This document shows positions 35,209 through 43,051 of a DNA stretch of 64,000 bases, in pieces. The translations under genes were made by a program, and so were the position numbers. The notes under the pieces are model-generated. The model was not told the origin of the DNA, made no database searches, and worked only from the letters and a program-made list of their open reading frames with translations. The stretch lies in contig NZ_QKTO01000009.1 in the NCBI RefSeq assembly GCF_003234855.1, forward strand, positions 34,728 through 98,727. Reading direction: 5' to 3'. Each line of letters starts with the position of its first letter. The first letter of the stretch is position 1. The DNA comes from Curtobacterium sp. MCBD17_032. Lineage in GTDB: Bacteria; Actinomycetota; Actinomycetes; Actinomycetales; Microbacteriaceae.

Positions 35209-36204
35209 TCAGGACACCGTCCCGTCGCTCCCGGCCGCGCCGCGCTCGGCCAGCGCCGCCTCGACGAGCTCCGTGACGAGGTCTCCGTACGGCAGGCCGA
35301 CCGCCGCGTACATGCGGGGCACCTGCGACTGCTCGGTGAACCCCGGGGTCGTGTTCACCTCGTTCAGCACGATCCCGTCCGCCGTGACGAAGAAGTCGAA
35401 CCGGGCGACCCCGGAGCAGCCGAGTGCCGCGTACAGGAGCCGTGCCGCCCGGTCCACGGCGGCGTGTTCGACCGGGGACACGCGTGCCGGCACGGTGAAC
35501 TCCGCGGTGCCGTCGTACTTGCGGTCCCGGTCGAACACGCCGTCGGCGGCGACCCCGACCTCGAGCGTCGCCCCCGCACGGAGGAGCCCGTCGCGGTCGC
35601 GGAAGAGGGCGATGTCGACCTCGCGCCCGGCGACGAAGGACTCGACGAGGACGTCCTCGCCCGCTGCCCGGGCCGCGGCGACCGCGGTCCGGAAGTCGGC
35701 ACCGGTCGCGACACGAGTCACGCCGTTGCTCGACCCGCCCGTCGTCGGCTTCACCACGAGCGGCGGCGCGAGCGGCGGCGCGCCCACGTCGTCGCCGCGC
35801 CGGACGAGGACCGCCGGGGCGGTCGCGATGCCCGCGGCCTCCGCGAGCAACTTCGTCGCCCACTTGTCCATGGCCAGGGCGCCGGCCCGGACCGGCGAAC
35901 CGACGAAGGGCAGACCGAGCATCGTCAGCAGGCCCGCGACGGCGCCGTCCTCTCCGTCGACCCCGTGCAGCAGCGGCAGAGCGACGTCGCACGCGGTGAG
36001 GTGACGGACCGCGACGGCGGTGGGCAGGGCCTCCCGTCCGGTGCCGCGCCAGCGGCCGTCCCGGCCGACGGTCAGCGCGACGACCTCGTCGCCGTTCGCG
36101 CTCACCGCTCGGACCGCCGCGGCGGCGGACGCGAGCGAGACGTCGTGCTCGTCGCTGCGGCCACCGCCGATGACCGCGATCCGTCTCCTGGTGTGCTCAG
36201 CCAC
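35209..36204 (-). CDS. ddl: D-alanine–D-alanine ligase family protein (van-like cluster)
   Basis: A 331-residue ATP-grasp ligase joining two D-amino acids for the peptidoglycan stem. The N-terminal GGGRSDEHDVSLASA, the ATP loop KPTTGGSSNGVTRV and the metal/catalytic end ARFDFFVTADGIVLNEVNTTPGFTEQS are all intact. In the ω-loop, DRKYDGT keeps the Lys-Tyr pair of D-Ala–D-Ala and D-Ala–D-Ser ligases; the D-lactate type (VanA/VanB) lacks it. So a D-Ala–D-Ala or D-Ala–D-Ser product is expected. AGGAGGAG precedes GTG 36204, which overlaps the racemase stop by eight bases. It is the third gene of an operon led by a VanY-like peptidase. A separate housekeeping ddl may exist elsewhere. Confidence 0.9.
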   Translation of the reverse strand: MAEHTRRRIAVIGGGRSDEHDVSLASAAAAVRAVSANGDEVVALTVGRDGRWRGTGREALPTAVAVRHLTACDVALPLLHGVDGEDGAVAGLLTMLGLPFVGSPVRAGALAMDKWATKLLAEAAGIATAPAVLVRRGDDVGAPPLAPPLVVKPTTGGSSNGVTRVATGADFRTAVAAARAAGEDVLVESFVAGREVDIALFRDRDGLLRAGATLEVGVAADGVFDRDRKYDGTAEFTVPARVSPVEHAAVDRAARLLYAALGCSGVARFDFFVTADGIVLNEVNTTPGFTEQSQVPRMYAAVGLPYGDLVTELVEAALAERGAAGSDGTVS

Positions 36205-37339
36205 GGTGCTCCTCCTGGGTCGAGCCGTCGCGCGTGGTCCGGTGGACCCGCGCGACGCGGCTGCCGATGTGGGTGACGATCTCGTGCGGGATGGTCGACG
36301 CCCAGCGCGCCCACTCCGCCACCGTCGGTTCGCCGTCCTGGCCCGGTCCGAACACGGTCGCCACCGTCCCGGGTGGGACGGCCTGGCCGCCGGTGTCGAC
36401 GACGACCGTGTCCATCGAGAAGCGGCCGACGACGGGGCGTCGGTGGCCGGCGAGCAGGACCTCGGCCCGGTGGCCCGCCGCCCGGGGCAGTCCGTCGCCG
36501 TAGCCGAGCGGGAGGAGCGCGAGGGTGGTGTCGCCGGGTGCGACGTACTCGTGGCCGTAGCCGACGCCGGTGCCCGCCCGGACCGCGCGGGTGGCGACGA
36601 CCCGCGTCCGGAGCGTGAGTGCGGGCCGGAGGACGTCGGTCGTCCCGGACGGGTCGATGCCGAAGAGGCCGGCGCCGATCCGGGAGACGCCGTACCCGTC
36701 GCCGGCCCCGGTCAGGGTCGCGGCCGTCGCGGCGAGGTGCGCCACGGCTGGACCGAGCGCGCGGCGCCGTGCGGTCCGGAGCGCAGCCGCGAACACCAGG
36801 CGCTCCCGGGCGTTCTGGGGGTCGTCGGGGCGCTCGGCGCAGGACATGTGGCCCATGACACCGACGACCCGGACGTCGCCGGTCCCCTCGGCCTCGCGGG
36901 CGAGCGCGCACAGTGCGGGCCATTCGGCGGGCGGGCACCCGTCTCGGGCCATCCCGACGTCGACGTGCAGGTGCACGCGTGCCCGGCGACCGACGGCGTG
37001 CGCGGCCCGGACGACGGCGTGCAGCACGGCGGCGCTCGGCACGGCGAGGTCGACATCCGCGAGCACCGCCGCGCCGAAGTCGGCGTCCACGGGGTTGAGC
37101 CAGCTGAGCACCGGCACGTCGACGCCCTCGCTCCGGACGGCGAGCGCCTCCGCGATCGCGGTCACCCCGATCGACCCGGCGCCGGCCGCGACCACGGCCC
37201 GGGCGAGCGGACCGTGGCCGAAGGCGTCGGCCTTGAGCACGGCCATGAGCCGCCCACCAGTCCGCTCGGCGAAGAACGCGGTGTTCGCGCGGACGGCGTC
37301 CTGGTGGACGACCAACTCGGACACCGGGTGGCCCGTCAC
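36197..37339 (-). CDS. alr: Alanine racemase family protein (van-like cluster)
   Basis: A 380-residue fold-III PLP enzyme. The PLP lysine is Lys36 in AVLKADAFGHG. The opposing catalytic tyrosine is Tyr261 in GVGYGHEY, and the SMD segment (about 308-310) follows. Racemising L-Ala, or L-Ser, would supply the D-amino acid to the adjacent ligase. At the position of Geobacillus Alr Tyr354 this protein has Ser360 (THIGSRVARV); that residue influences alanine-versus-serine preference in VanT, but it is variable in actinobacterial Alr, so specificity is open. There is no membrane domain, unlike VanT. GTG 37339 overlaps the peptidase stop as GTGA. Confidence 0.9.
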   Translation of the reverse strand: MTGHPVSELVVHQDAVRANTAFFAERTGGRLMAVLKADAFGHGPLARAVVAAGAGSIGVTAIAEALAVRSEGVDVPVLSWLNPVDADFGAAVLADVDLAVPSAAVLHAVVRAAHAVGRRARVHLHVDVGMARDGCPPAEWPALCALAREAEGTGDVRVVGVMGHMSCAERPDDPQNARERLVFAAALRTARRRALGPAVAHLAATAATLTGAGDGYGVSRIGAGLFGIDPSGTTDVLRPALTLRTRVVATRAVRAGTGVGYGHEYVAPGDTTLALLPLGYGDGLPRAAGHRAEVLLAGHRRPVVGRFSMDTVVVDTGGQAVPPGTVATVFGPGQDGEPTVAEWARWASTIPHEIVTHIGSRVARVHRTTRDGSTQEEHRG

Positions 37340-37947
37340 GGCTGCATCCGCGGGTCCTGCGTGGGGTCGACGTACATCCGCGGACACCCGGACCCCGGCG
37401 CCGCCGGTCGCAGCTCGAAGTGCCAGCCCTCGTTGGCGTAGACCTGGCACAGGCCGTGGGCGGCCCCGTGGTCGGACAGCCAGGTCGCCGCGTCCCACGA
37501 GCCGATGTCCACCGCGTCGCCGCGGACGTGCGCCGACGTGGCCGGGGTCGCGACCCAGCGGGCGGCCTCGTCGATCGAGCCGTACTCGTCGACCGCATCC
37601 CGGAGGAGCTGTTCCTGGTACGCGGCCGAGCGCCAGCCGCTGTTCAGGACGAAGGTGACGTCGTCGCCGGCGGCCTCCCGAGCCGCCGCCCGGACGGCAG
37701 CGAGCAGCGCGGGGTCGAGACGGGTCACGGCGGGCAGCGTGTCGTCGAACACCGAGGCGTCGGACGGGGTCTCGCCACCGGCGCGGCCCGTCGCCGACGA
37801 GACGTCGACGCCGTCGCCGGCACCGGGACTCGCCGCGACGGTGGACCGCACCGCGCACCCCGCCAGCAGGACGGCGAGCACGAGGAGGACGACGAGGGTG
37901 AGCCCCGGTACGAGGGCCGGACGGTGACGACGATCGGGGGAGGTCAT
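37336..37947 (-). CDS. VanY-like D,D-carboxypeptidase lipoprotein (peptidase M15)
   Basis: A 203-residue exported lipoprotein: basic head, hydrophobic run and lipobox LLAGC (Cys31). The M15 core contains SGWRSAAYQ (103-111). The zinc ligands are His140 and Asp147 in SAHVRGDAVDIG and His176 in EGWHFELR, with the catalytic glutamate Glu173 just before. It would cut the terminal D-residue of peptidoglycan stem peptides outside the membrane. ATG 37947 is used; only a weak ribosome site precedes it. It is the promoter-proximal gene of a three-gene operon with racemase and ligase. Divergent from the response-regulator gene, with an inverted repeat between. Confidence 0.9.
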   Translation of the reverse strand: MTSPDRRHRPALVPGLTLVVLLVLAVLLAGCAVRSTVAASPGAGDGVDVSSATGRAGGETPSDASVFDDTLPAVTRLDPALLAAVRAAAREAAGDDVTFVLNSGWRSAAYQEQLLRDAVDEYGSIDEAARWVATPATSAHVRGDAVDIGSWDAATWLSDHGAAHGLCQVYANEGWHFELRPAAPGSGCPRMYVDPTQDPRMQP

Positions 37948-37980
37948 GGGGACGATGCTCGAGCGCCGCGTGTTGCCACC

Positions 37981-38002
37981 GCGTATGCGTTCCCGCATAC
38001 GC
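37981..38002. promoter_or_regulatory. 9-4-9 inverted repeat in the divergent van-like promoter region
   Basis: GCGTATGCG (37981-37989), TTCC, CGCATACGC (37994-38002) is a perfect dyad between the vanY-like and response-regulator genes. It lies 20 bases upstream of a −10-like TACCAT and about 34 bases upstream of the peptidase start. It is the natural candidate site for the adjacent response regulator. Confidence 0.62.
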
Positions 38003-38022
38003 TCCCGATACGTCGATGCTCG

Positions 38023-38028
38023 TACCAT
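38023..38028 (+). promoter_or_regulatory. −10 element of the leaderless response-regulator gene
   Basis: TACCAT is followed by six bases and the GTG start at 38035; no ribosome-binding site is seen. This fixes the start and implies a leaderless message. Confidence 0.5.
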
Positions 38029-38034
38029 CGACCC

Positions 38035-38721
38035 GTGCGCGTGTTGATCCTCGAGGACGAACCGTTGCTGGCCGAAGCGGTCCGCGCCGGGCTCCGGCTC
38101 GAGGCGATCGCGAGCGACGTGGCCGGTGACGGCGACACCGCCCTCGAACTGCTCGGTCTCAACACGTACGACGTCGCGGTGCTCGACCGGGACGTGCCCG
38201 GGCCGTCCGGGGACGAGGTCGCCGCGCACGTGGTCGCCTCGGGCAGCGGGACGCCGATCCTCATGCTGACGGCCGCCGACCGGTTCGACGACAAGGCCTC
38301 GGGGTTCGCCGTGGGTGCGGACGACTACCTGACGAAGCCGTTCGACCTCCGCGAGCTCGTGCTGCGACTCCGTGCGTTGGCCCGGCGCCGGACACCCCAT
38401 CGTCCGCCGGTCCTGGAGTTCGGGGGCGTGCGCATCGATCCGTTCCGTCGCGAGGTGGTCCGGGACGGCCACTTCGTCGCCCTCACCCGGAAGCAGTTCG
38501 CGGTGCTCGAGGTCCTCGTCGCCGCCGCCGGCGGTGTCGTCAGCGCGGAGGACCTGCTCGAGCGGGCGTGGGACGAGAACGCCGACCCGTTCACGAACGC
38601 CGTCCGCATCACCGTCTCCACCCTGCGGAAGCGGCTCGGTGAGCCGGAGGTCATCGTGACGGTCCCCGGCGTCGGGTACCGGATCGCCGCCTCCACGGCC
38701 GAGAAGGCCCGCCCATCGTGA
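38035..38721 (+). CDS. OmpR/VanR-family response regulator
   Basis: A 228-residue two-domain regulator. The receiver has the acidic pair in LILEDEP, the phospho-acceptor Asp51 in VAVLDRDVPG and the switch lysine in LTKPFDL. The C-terminal winged helix (about 128-225) contains LTRKQFAVLEVLVAAAGGVVS and the recognition helix region NAVRITVSTLRKRLG. The VanR-type wording LDRDVPG is typical of this regulator group. It overlaps the kinase gene as GTGA. By position it should control the divergent carboxypeptidase–racemase–ligase operon, which parallels VanRS control of van genes; this is inferred. Confidence 0.92.
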   Translation: MRVLILEDEPLLAEAVRAGLRLEAIASDVAGDGDTALELLGLNTYDVAVLDRDVPGPSGDEVAAHVVASGSGTPILMLTAADRFDDKASGFAVGADDYLTKPFDLRELVLRLRALARRRTPHRPPVLEFGGVRIDPFRREVVRDGHFVALTRKQFAVLEVLVAAAGGVVSAEDLLERAWDENADPFTNAVRITVSTLRKRLGEPEVIVTVPGVGYRIAASTAEKARPS

Positions 38722-39836
38722 CGCGACCCGCCGGCACGAGCGTGCGCGTGCGGCTCACCCTCAGCTACGCGGCGGTCGTCGTCGTGACCGGCGTCGTCCT
38801 GCTCGGCGTCGTCTGGGTGTTCCTCCTGCGGTACGTCCCCGCGGAACAGATCTCGATGCAGTCGGGGTCGGTCCCGAACCGGACGGACCTCGTGCGCGCC
38901 TTCGTCCCGCGCGCGGTCGCCGCGCTCGTCGTCCTGCTGGTGGCGGGCCTGGCGGGCGGATGGCTGCTCGCCGGGCGGGTGCTCGCGCCGCTCACCAGGC
39001 TGCGGACCGCAGCCCGGCTCGTCGGGACCGGGTCCCTGGCGCACCGGGTGCACCTGCCCGGCCGCGACGACGAGTTCCGGCAGCTGGCGGACGCGTTCGA
39101 CGCGATGCTCGACCGCCTCGGAGCGCACGTCGAGGCCCAGGAGCGGTTCGCGGCGAACGCCTCCCACGAACTGCGCACTCCCCTGGCGATCACGCGGACG
39201 GTGCTCGAGGTCGCGCGGGACGACCCGGACCACGACCAGGCAGCACTCATCGGCAGACTGCTGTCGGTGAACACGCGCGCGGTGGATCTGACCGAGGCGC
39301 TGCTGCTGCTCAGCCGCGCGGGTCGTCGGCCGTCGCTGCGCGAGCCGGTCGACCTGTCCCTCACGGCCGAGGAGGCCACGGAGGAACTGCTGCCGCTCGC
39401 CGAGGCACGCGGGATCGTCCTCGAGGTGACGGGCAGCGCAGCCTCCGCCTCCGGGGTCCCGGCCCTGCTCCTGCAGCTCGTCACGAACCTCGTCCACAAC
39501 GCGATCGTGCACAACGTCGAGCCGACGTCCGGGGACGCGCGTCTCGTCCGTGTGACGACGGCGACCGAGGTCCTCGACAACGGGCCCGTGGCGACGGTCG
39601 TCGTGGAGAACACCGGACCGGTCCTCACGCCCGAGCTCGTCGCGACCCTGACCGAGCCGTTCCAGCGCGGGACCGCCCGGGTACACCAGGACCAGGCGGG
39701 CGCCGGGCTCGGGCTGGCGATCGTGGACGCCGTCGTCCGCGCCCACGACGGCACACTCCGCCTCGACCCGCGCACGAGCGGCGGGCTCGTCGCGACGGTC
39801 CGGCTGCCGGGCGCCGCGGATCCCGCCGGCCGGTAG
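38718..39836 (+). CDS. Sensor histidine kinase, VanS-like
   Basis: A 372-residue membrane kinase. Two membrane helices (about 14-37 and 63-86) flank a short outer loop of about 25 residues, much like VanS, which is too small for a classical ligand domain. A HAMP region follows (about 87-138), then the phospho-acceptor His150 in FAANASHELRTPL. The ATP-binding domain has the N box VTNLVHNAIVHN and the G box AGAGLGLAIV. Starts at GTG 38718 inside the regulator stop. It likely senses cell-wall stress or a glycopeptide at the membrane. Confidence 0.92.
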   Translation: MTRPAGTSVRVRLTLSYAAVVVVTGVVLLGVVWVFLLRYVPAEQISMQSGSVPNRTDLVRAFVPRAVAALVVLLVAGLAGGWLLAGRVLAPLTRLRTAARLVGTGSLAHRVHLPGRDDEFRQLADAFDAMLDRLGAHVEAQERFAANASHELRTPLAITRTVLEVARDDPDHDQAALIGRLLSVNTRAVDLTEALLLLSRAGRRPSLREPVDLSLTAEEATEELLPLAEARGIVLEVTGSAASASGVPALLLQLVTNLVHNAIVHNVEPTSGDARLVRVTTATEVLDNGPVATVVVENTGPVLTPELVATLTEPFQRGTARVHQDQAGAGLGLAIVDAVVRAHDGTLRLDPRTSGGLVATVRLPGAADPAGR

Positions 39837-39854
39837 CCGCGAGACGGGTCCGCT

Positions 39855-40166
39855 TCAGCCCAGCAGCGCACGCAGGGCGGCGACGTGCGCTCGGTACGCG
39901 CGCCGGCCCTCCGGGGTGAGGGCGAGCCACGTCCGGACGCGGCCGTTCCCCGTGGGTTTGCTCACCGTGAGGTAACCGGCGGACTGGAGCACCTTCACGT
40001 GCTTGCTCGTCACCGAGTCGCTCGCCCCGAGTGTGTCGCGAACGACCGAGAACTCGGCCTGGTCGAGCGGGTCGAGGAAGGCACAGATCTGGAGGCGGTT
40101 CGGTGCGTGCACGACCTCGTCGAAGGTCGGGGGCGCGGTGTCCGGGGTGCTGTGCGGGACGTCCAT
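39855..40166 (-). CDS. Winged-helix transcriptional regulator (MarR/ArsR-like)
   Basis: A 103-residue single-domain DNA-binding protein. The helix-turn-helix spans APNRLQICAFLD … SVTSKHVKVLQSAGYLTVSK (about 22-69), followed by a β-wing in TGNGRVRTWLALTPEGRRAY. Such small winged-helix proteins are often encoded with a membrane protein of the DUF type found here. Its ATG overlaps the stop of that gene (TGATG). The perfect dyad in front of the operon (40640-40658) is its likely binding site. Convergent with the kinase gene, 18 bases apart. Confidence 0.84.
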   Translation of the reverse strand: MDVPHSTPDTAPPTFDEVVHAPNRLQICAFLDPLDQAEFSVVRDTLGASDSVTSKHVKVLQSAGYLTVSKPTGNGRVRTWLALTPEGRRAYRAHVAALRALLG

Positions 40167-40636
40167 CAGGAGGCGACCACGTGGCCGTTGCGCAGCTCCG
40201 ACCGCAGGCGCGCGTCGAACCGTCGGCCGAGGACGACGATCACGACGAACACGATCGCCGCGCACACCCACACCGGCCAGAGGAGGTCCGTGGCGGCGTG
40301 CACTCCCAGGGCCGTCAGCACCAGGACGACGGCCGCCACACCCATCGCCACAGCCCAGCGCGTCGCGGCACCGGCGCGGTGTCCGGAGACCCAGACCCCG
40401 GTCCGGCGCCGGTAGACGGTGGTGAGGACGCCGATCCCCACGAAGAAGGCGACGAGGACCGTCATCCGGACGATCGTGTCACCGACCGCGTAGCCGACGA
40501 GGTAGGCGGCGACCAGCAGGCCGAGCGTCGGGTGGTACCACCAGGGCGTGACGAGGCGGTCGGCGACCGAGGCGCGGGTGGCGTCGACCGCGGCGAGCGC
40601 CGCACGTGCTCGGTCCAGGTCCGATTCGTTTTCCAT
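40166..40636 (-). CDS. Four-helix membrane protein, hypothetical
   Basis: A 156-residue protein with a charged N-terminal helix (about 1-27), then four membrane segments (about 35-52, 58-74, 92-112, 118-139) and a basic tail. It is translated with the winged-helix regulator gene that follows. No catalytic motif or known domain is recognisable. Pairs of a short winged-helix regulator and a small membrane protein are widespread in actinobacteria and mostly uncharacterised. A near-consensus −35 and a dyad operator precede it. Confidence 0.74.
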   Translation of the reverse strand: MENESDLDRARAALAAVDATRASVADRLVTPWWYHPTLGLLVAAYLVGYAVGDTIVRMTVLVAFFVGIGVLTTVYRRRTGVWVSGHRAGAATRWAVAMGVAAVVLVLTALGVHAATDLLWPVWVCAAIVFVVIVVLGRRFDARLRSELRNGHVVAS

Positions 40637-40639
40637 GTC

Positions 40640-40674
40640 GGCAAGTGAACCACTTGCCAGTTCGGAAAGTCAAC
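40640..40674 (-). promoter_or_regulatory. Promoter with GGCAAGTG/CACTTGCC operator
   Basis: On the minus strand TTGACT (40674-40669) is a strong −35. Seventeen bases further on, the −10 region falls inside a perfect 8-3-8 dyad (GGCAAGTG 40640-40647, CACTTGCC 40651-40658) that ends four bases before the ATG. Autorepression by the winged-helix protein of the operon is the obvious model. Confidence 0.6.
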
Positions 40675-41209
40675 GACCCGACACCGGCGGAGGGTCGTCG
40701 CGGAGGCGTTGGAACATCCGGTGGTCCTGCCATCGGCCCGCGATCTCGAGGTACCGCGGCGCCAGGCCGTACTGCAGGAAGCCGTTGCGGGCCAGGACAC
40801 GCTGCGAGGCGGTGTTGTGGACCAGCGTCTCGGCCTGGACCCGGTGGAGGGCGAGCTCGTCGAACGCGTGGTGGAGTGCCTCGGCGACGGCTCGGCTCGC
40901 CAGCCCGCGCCCGGTCCGGTCCGCCGACAGCCAGTACCCCAACGCGCACGACCGGAAGGGTCCGCGCACGATGCCGCTCAACGTCAGCCGGCCGGCGACC
41001 CGGCCGTCGTCGTCGAGGATCACGAACGGAGCGGCTTCGCCCCGCTGATGCCGGTCGAGCACGGACGCGATGTCCGAGCGCTGGCCCTCGACGGTCTCGT
41101 GACCGTCGGCACGGATCGGGCTCCACGGTGCCAGGAACTCCCGGTTGCGGACGAGCAGGTCGGCGAGCGCCGTGCTGTCCTCGGGCGTGACGAGTCGGAT
41201 CGGGCTCAA
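40670..41209 (-). CDS. GNAT family N-acetyltransferase, RimJ/RimL type
   Basis: A 179-residue acetyltransferase. The core shows GYWLSADRTGRGLASRAVAEAL (about 91-112) for acetyl-CoA binding, then HRVQAETLVHNTASQRVLARNGF, the classic RimJ/RimL motif. Likely targets are N-terminal amines of ribosomal or other proteins, or a small amine; no evidence decides. The start is TTG 41209, which overlaps the upstream gene's stop as TTGA, so the two acetyltransferases form one translational unit. Confidence 0.87.
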   Translation of the reverse strand: MSPIRLVTPEDSTALADLLVRNREFLAPWSPIRADGHETVEGQRSDIASVLDRHQRGEAAPFVILDDDGRVAGRLTLSGIVRGPFRSCALGYWLSADRTGRGLASRAVAEALHHAFDELALHRVQAETLVHNTASQRVLARNGFLQYGLAPRYLEIAGRWQDHRMFQRLRDDPPPVSGR

Positions 41210-41748
41210 CGGGCAACGCCTTCCGGCCGACCGGCCTGCTCGAGTGCCCGGACCATCTCCAGCGTCGACCCGTCCGTGAAGCCCACCGGTCGGCTCCGGC
41301 CGGTCTCGACGAACCCGTGGCGGGCGTAGAAGCGTCGCGCCGGCACCCCCTGCTCGTACACGTACAACCGGAGGTGGTCCGCGTGGCGACTCGCCCAGTC
41401 CACGATGCCCCCGAGGAGGGCATCAGCGACACCGTGCGTCCGTCCGCGGAACGTCGGCGAGACGAAGACCCCGGTCAGGACCGGACCAGGACCGTCCTCG
41501 TCCCCGATCTGGGCGCTCATCATCCCGACCCACCGTCCGGACCGGTCGTCGACCGCAGCGAGGCTGGTCGTGTCGACGCCCTGGCCGCGGCGAGCGCGGA
41601 GGCGCCAGTCGTCCTCCGTCATGGCGAGGGTCGTCTCGAGGGTCGCTCCGTACGAGATCGGGTTGTCGGTCGCGTTCTCGATCCTGAGTTCGTGGACGAG
41701 CGGCCAGTCGTCCTCGACGGTCCGGCGGATCGAGAACACTGTGCTCAT
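41206..41748 (-). CDS. GNAT family N-acetyltransferase
   Basis: A 180-residue acetyltransferase. Motif A lies in LTGVFVSPTFRGRTHGVADALLGG (about 91-114), and the motif B end is LYVYEQGVPARRFYARHGF (about 128-146), close to the general GCN5-type pattern. The substrate is unknown. A −10-like TACCGT ends six bases before the ATG, so it is probably leaderless. It is first in a two-gene unit with the RimJ-like gene. Confidence 0.87.
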   Translation of the reverse strand: MSTVFSIRRTVEDDWPLVHELRIENATDNPISYGATLETTLAMTEDDWRLRARRGQGVDTTSLAAVDDRSGRWVGMMSAQIGDEDGPGPVLTGVFVSPTFRGRTHGVADALLGGIVDWASRHADHLRLYVYEQGVPARRFYARHGFVETGRSRPVGFTDGSTLEMVRALEQAGRPEGVAR

Positions 41749-41805
41749 GCCGTCACGGTACCGGTGCCACGGCGACCCCGAGTCGTCCGGAGAGCCCGTT
41801 CCGCA

Positions 41806-42444
41806 TCAGCCGGCGACGTCGAGCGGGATGTCCGGTTCGCGGGGCGGGATGCCCAACTCCCGCGCAGCCTCGAGGTACGCCCGGTACACCGCCGCGTACC
41901 GCTCCCGAGCATCGTCGGCCTGCTTCTGCATGTGCGGACGCTCGACGTACGTCTCGTACCCGATCGTCCGACGTCGGTCCGCCTCGGTCGCCACGGCGAC
42001 GCTCCACCGCCACACATCAGCAGCGCTCGCGGCTGCTGGCGCTGCGGCGAGCACCTCGGCCGGCACGGGCACGACGGGGACGGCCGCGCTCGGCCGGTCA
42101 CCCGAAGTGAGCACCGACGCAGCCCCGTAACAGACCCAGATCCCGATCACGGCCCCACCTCCACCGAACACCGTGCCGCGCAGGAACGAGCCCGACACCA
42201 GGAGCCCGACCCCGAAGCCCGCTGCCGCCACCGTTCCCACAGTCAGGAGTGCGAGCAGCGTCCATCCCCATGCCGCCCGTCGCTGTCGCCGACGGACGGC
42301 CACGGGGTCGTACTGGTCACGCCATCGCCGGAGGGTGGTGACCCCTGGGCCGTCGCGGTCCACGTAGACGTCACCGTCGGGCGCGACGAAGACGGCGGAG
42401 TCGGGCGAGCGCGGCTCGATCACGACCTCGGAGCCATCCCGCAC
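41806..42444 (-). CDS. Membrane protein with two central helices, hypothetical
   Basis: A 212-residue protein: an acidic, β-like N-terminal part (about 1-35), a basic stretch RRRQRRAAW, two adjacent membrane helices (about 60-84 and 91-112), and a helical, charged C-terminal domain (about 140-212). No conserved motif is recognisable. GTG 42444 is the first start after the upstream gene; no good ribosome site is visible and a later start is possible. It lies 24 bases after another unrecognised membrane-protein gene, perhaps in one transcript. Confidence 0.66.
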   Translation of the reverse strand: MRDGSEVVIEPRSPDSAVFVAPDGDVYVDRDGPGVTTLRRWRDQYDPVAVRRRQRRAAWGWTLLALLTVGTVAAAGFGVGLLVSGSFLRGTVFGGGGAVIGIWVCYGAASVLTSGDRPSAAVPVVPVPAEVLAAAPAAASAADVWRWSVAVATEADRRRTIGYETYVERPHMQKQADDARERYAAVYRAYLEAARELGIPPREPDIPLDVAG

Positions 42445-42468
42445 GGCACGAGTGGGGCGCGCATCACG

Positions 42469-43008
42469 TCAGGGCCGCGGTCCAGTCGGAGCGGTCGTGT
42501 AGGCGGCCCACTCCTTCGGGCAGTGCTCCGCGAGCCACGTGTCGAGGTCGCTGGAACCCGGGTACCCCAGGATGGCCCAGAACAGCCGCTTCTTCCCCCG
42601 CTGGTCGAGTGCCACGAGGGTCCGCAGCGTGACGCTGTTCCGGGACTGGACCTCGAGCCGCAGCCGTCCGATGTCGGCCGGCTGCACGAGCCGTGGCTTG
42701 CGGAAGCCGAAGCGGACTTCGAGGTGGTCGTCGAAGCCACGGACGCCGGATCGACGGATCGCGGCGGCGGCGAGGACACACAGCAACCCGAAGCCGCAGA
42801 AGAAGAAGACGGAGAGCCCTGCCATCGTCAGTGCATCCGGTTCCCCGGACAGTCCTTCCTCCAGCGCCGCCACGACGCCCATGAGGACGACGGCCCAGCC
42901 GAACACAGCCACCGCGGCCCACTGCCAGGTCGGACGACTCGTGGTGAACAGCGGCTCCGTCGTCGCGGCCGCGGGCTTCCCACCCCAGGTGTCGATCGTG
43001 TCGCTCAT
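42469..43008 (-). CDS. Membrane protein with a PH-like cytoplasmic domain, hypothetical
   Basis: A 179-residue protein with two membrane helices (about 30-48 and 62-84). After them comes a soluble region (about 90-165) that starts with a run of β-type residues (FDDHLEVRFGFRKPRLVQPADIGRL). This layout resembles bacterial PH/YcxB-like membrane proteins, but I cannot confirm the family. A strong GGAGGGGG precedes ATG 43008. Transcribed toward the 41806-42444 gene. Confidence 0.7.
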   Translation of the reverse strand: MSDTIDTWGGKPAAATTEPLFTTSRPTWQWAAVAVFGWAVVLMGVVAALEEGLSGEPDALTMAGLSVFFFCGFGLLCVLAAAAIRRSGVRGFDDHLEVRFGFRKPRLVQPADIGRLRLEVQSRNSVTLRTLVALDQRGKKRLFWAILGYPGSSDLDTWLAEHCPKEWAAYTTAPTGPRP

Positions 43009-43051
43009 GATCCCCCTCCGCGAGAAGGCTACCGGGGACGGGGCACGACGG

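Noticed and set aside
35209..39836. A vanA/vanB-type (D-lactate) resistance operon
   Set aside because: No VanH-like dehydrogenase or VanX is present and the ligase keeps the Lys-Tyr ω-loop pair of D-Ala/D-Ser ligases.
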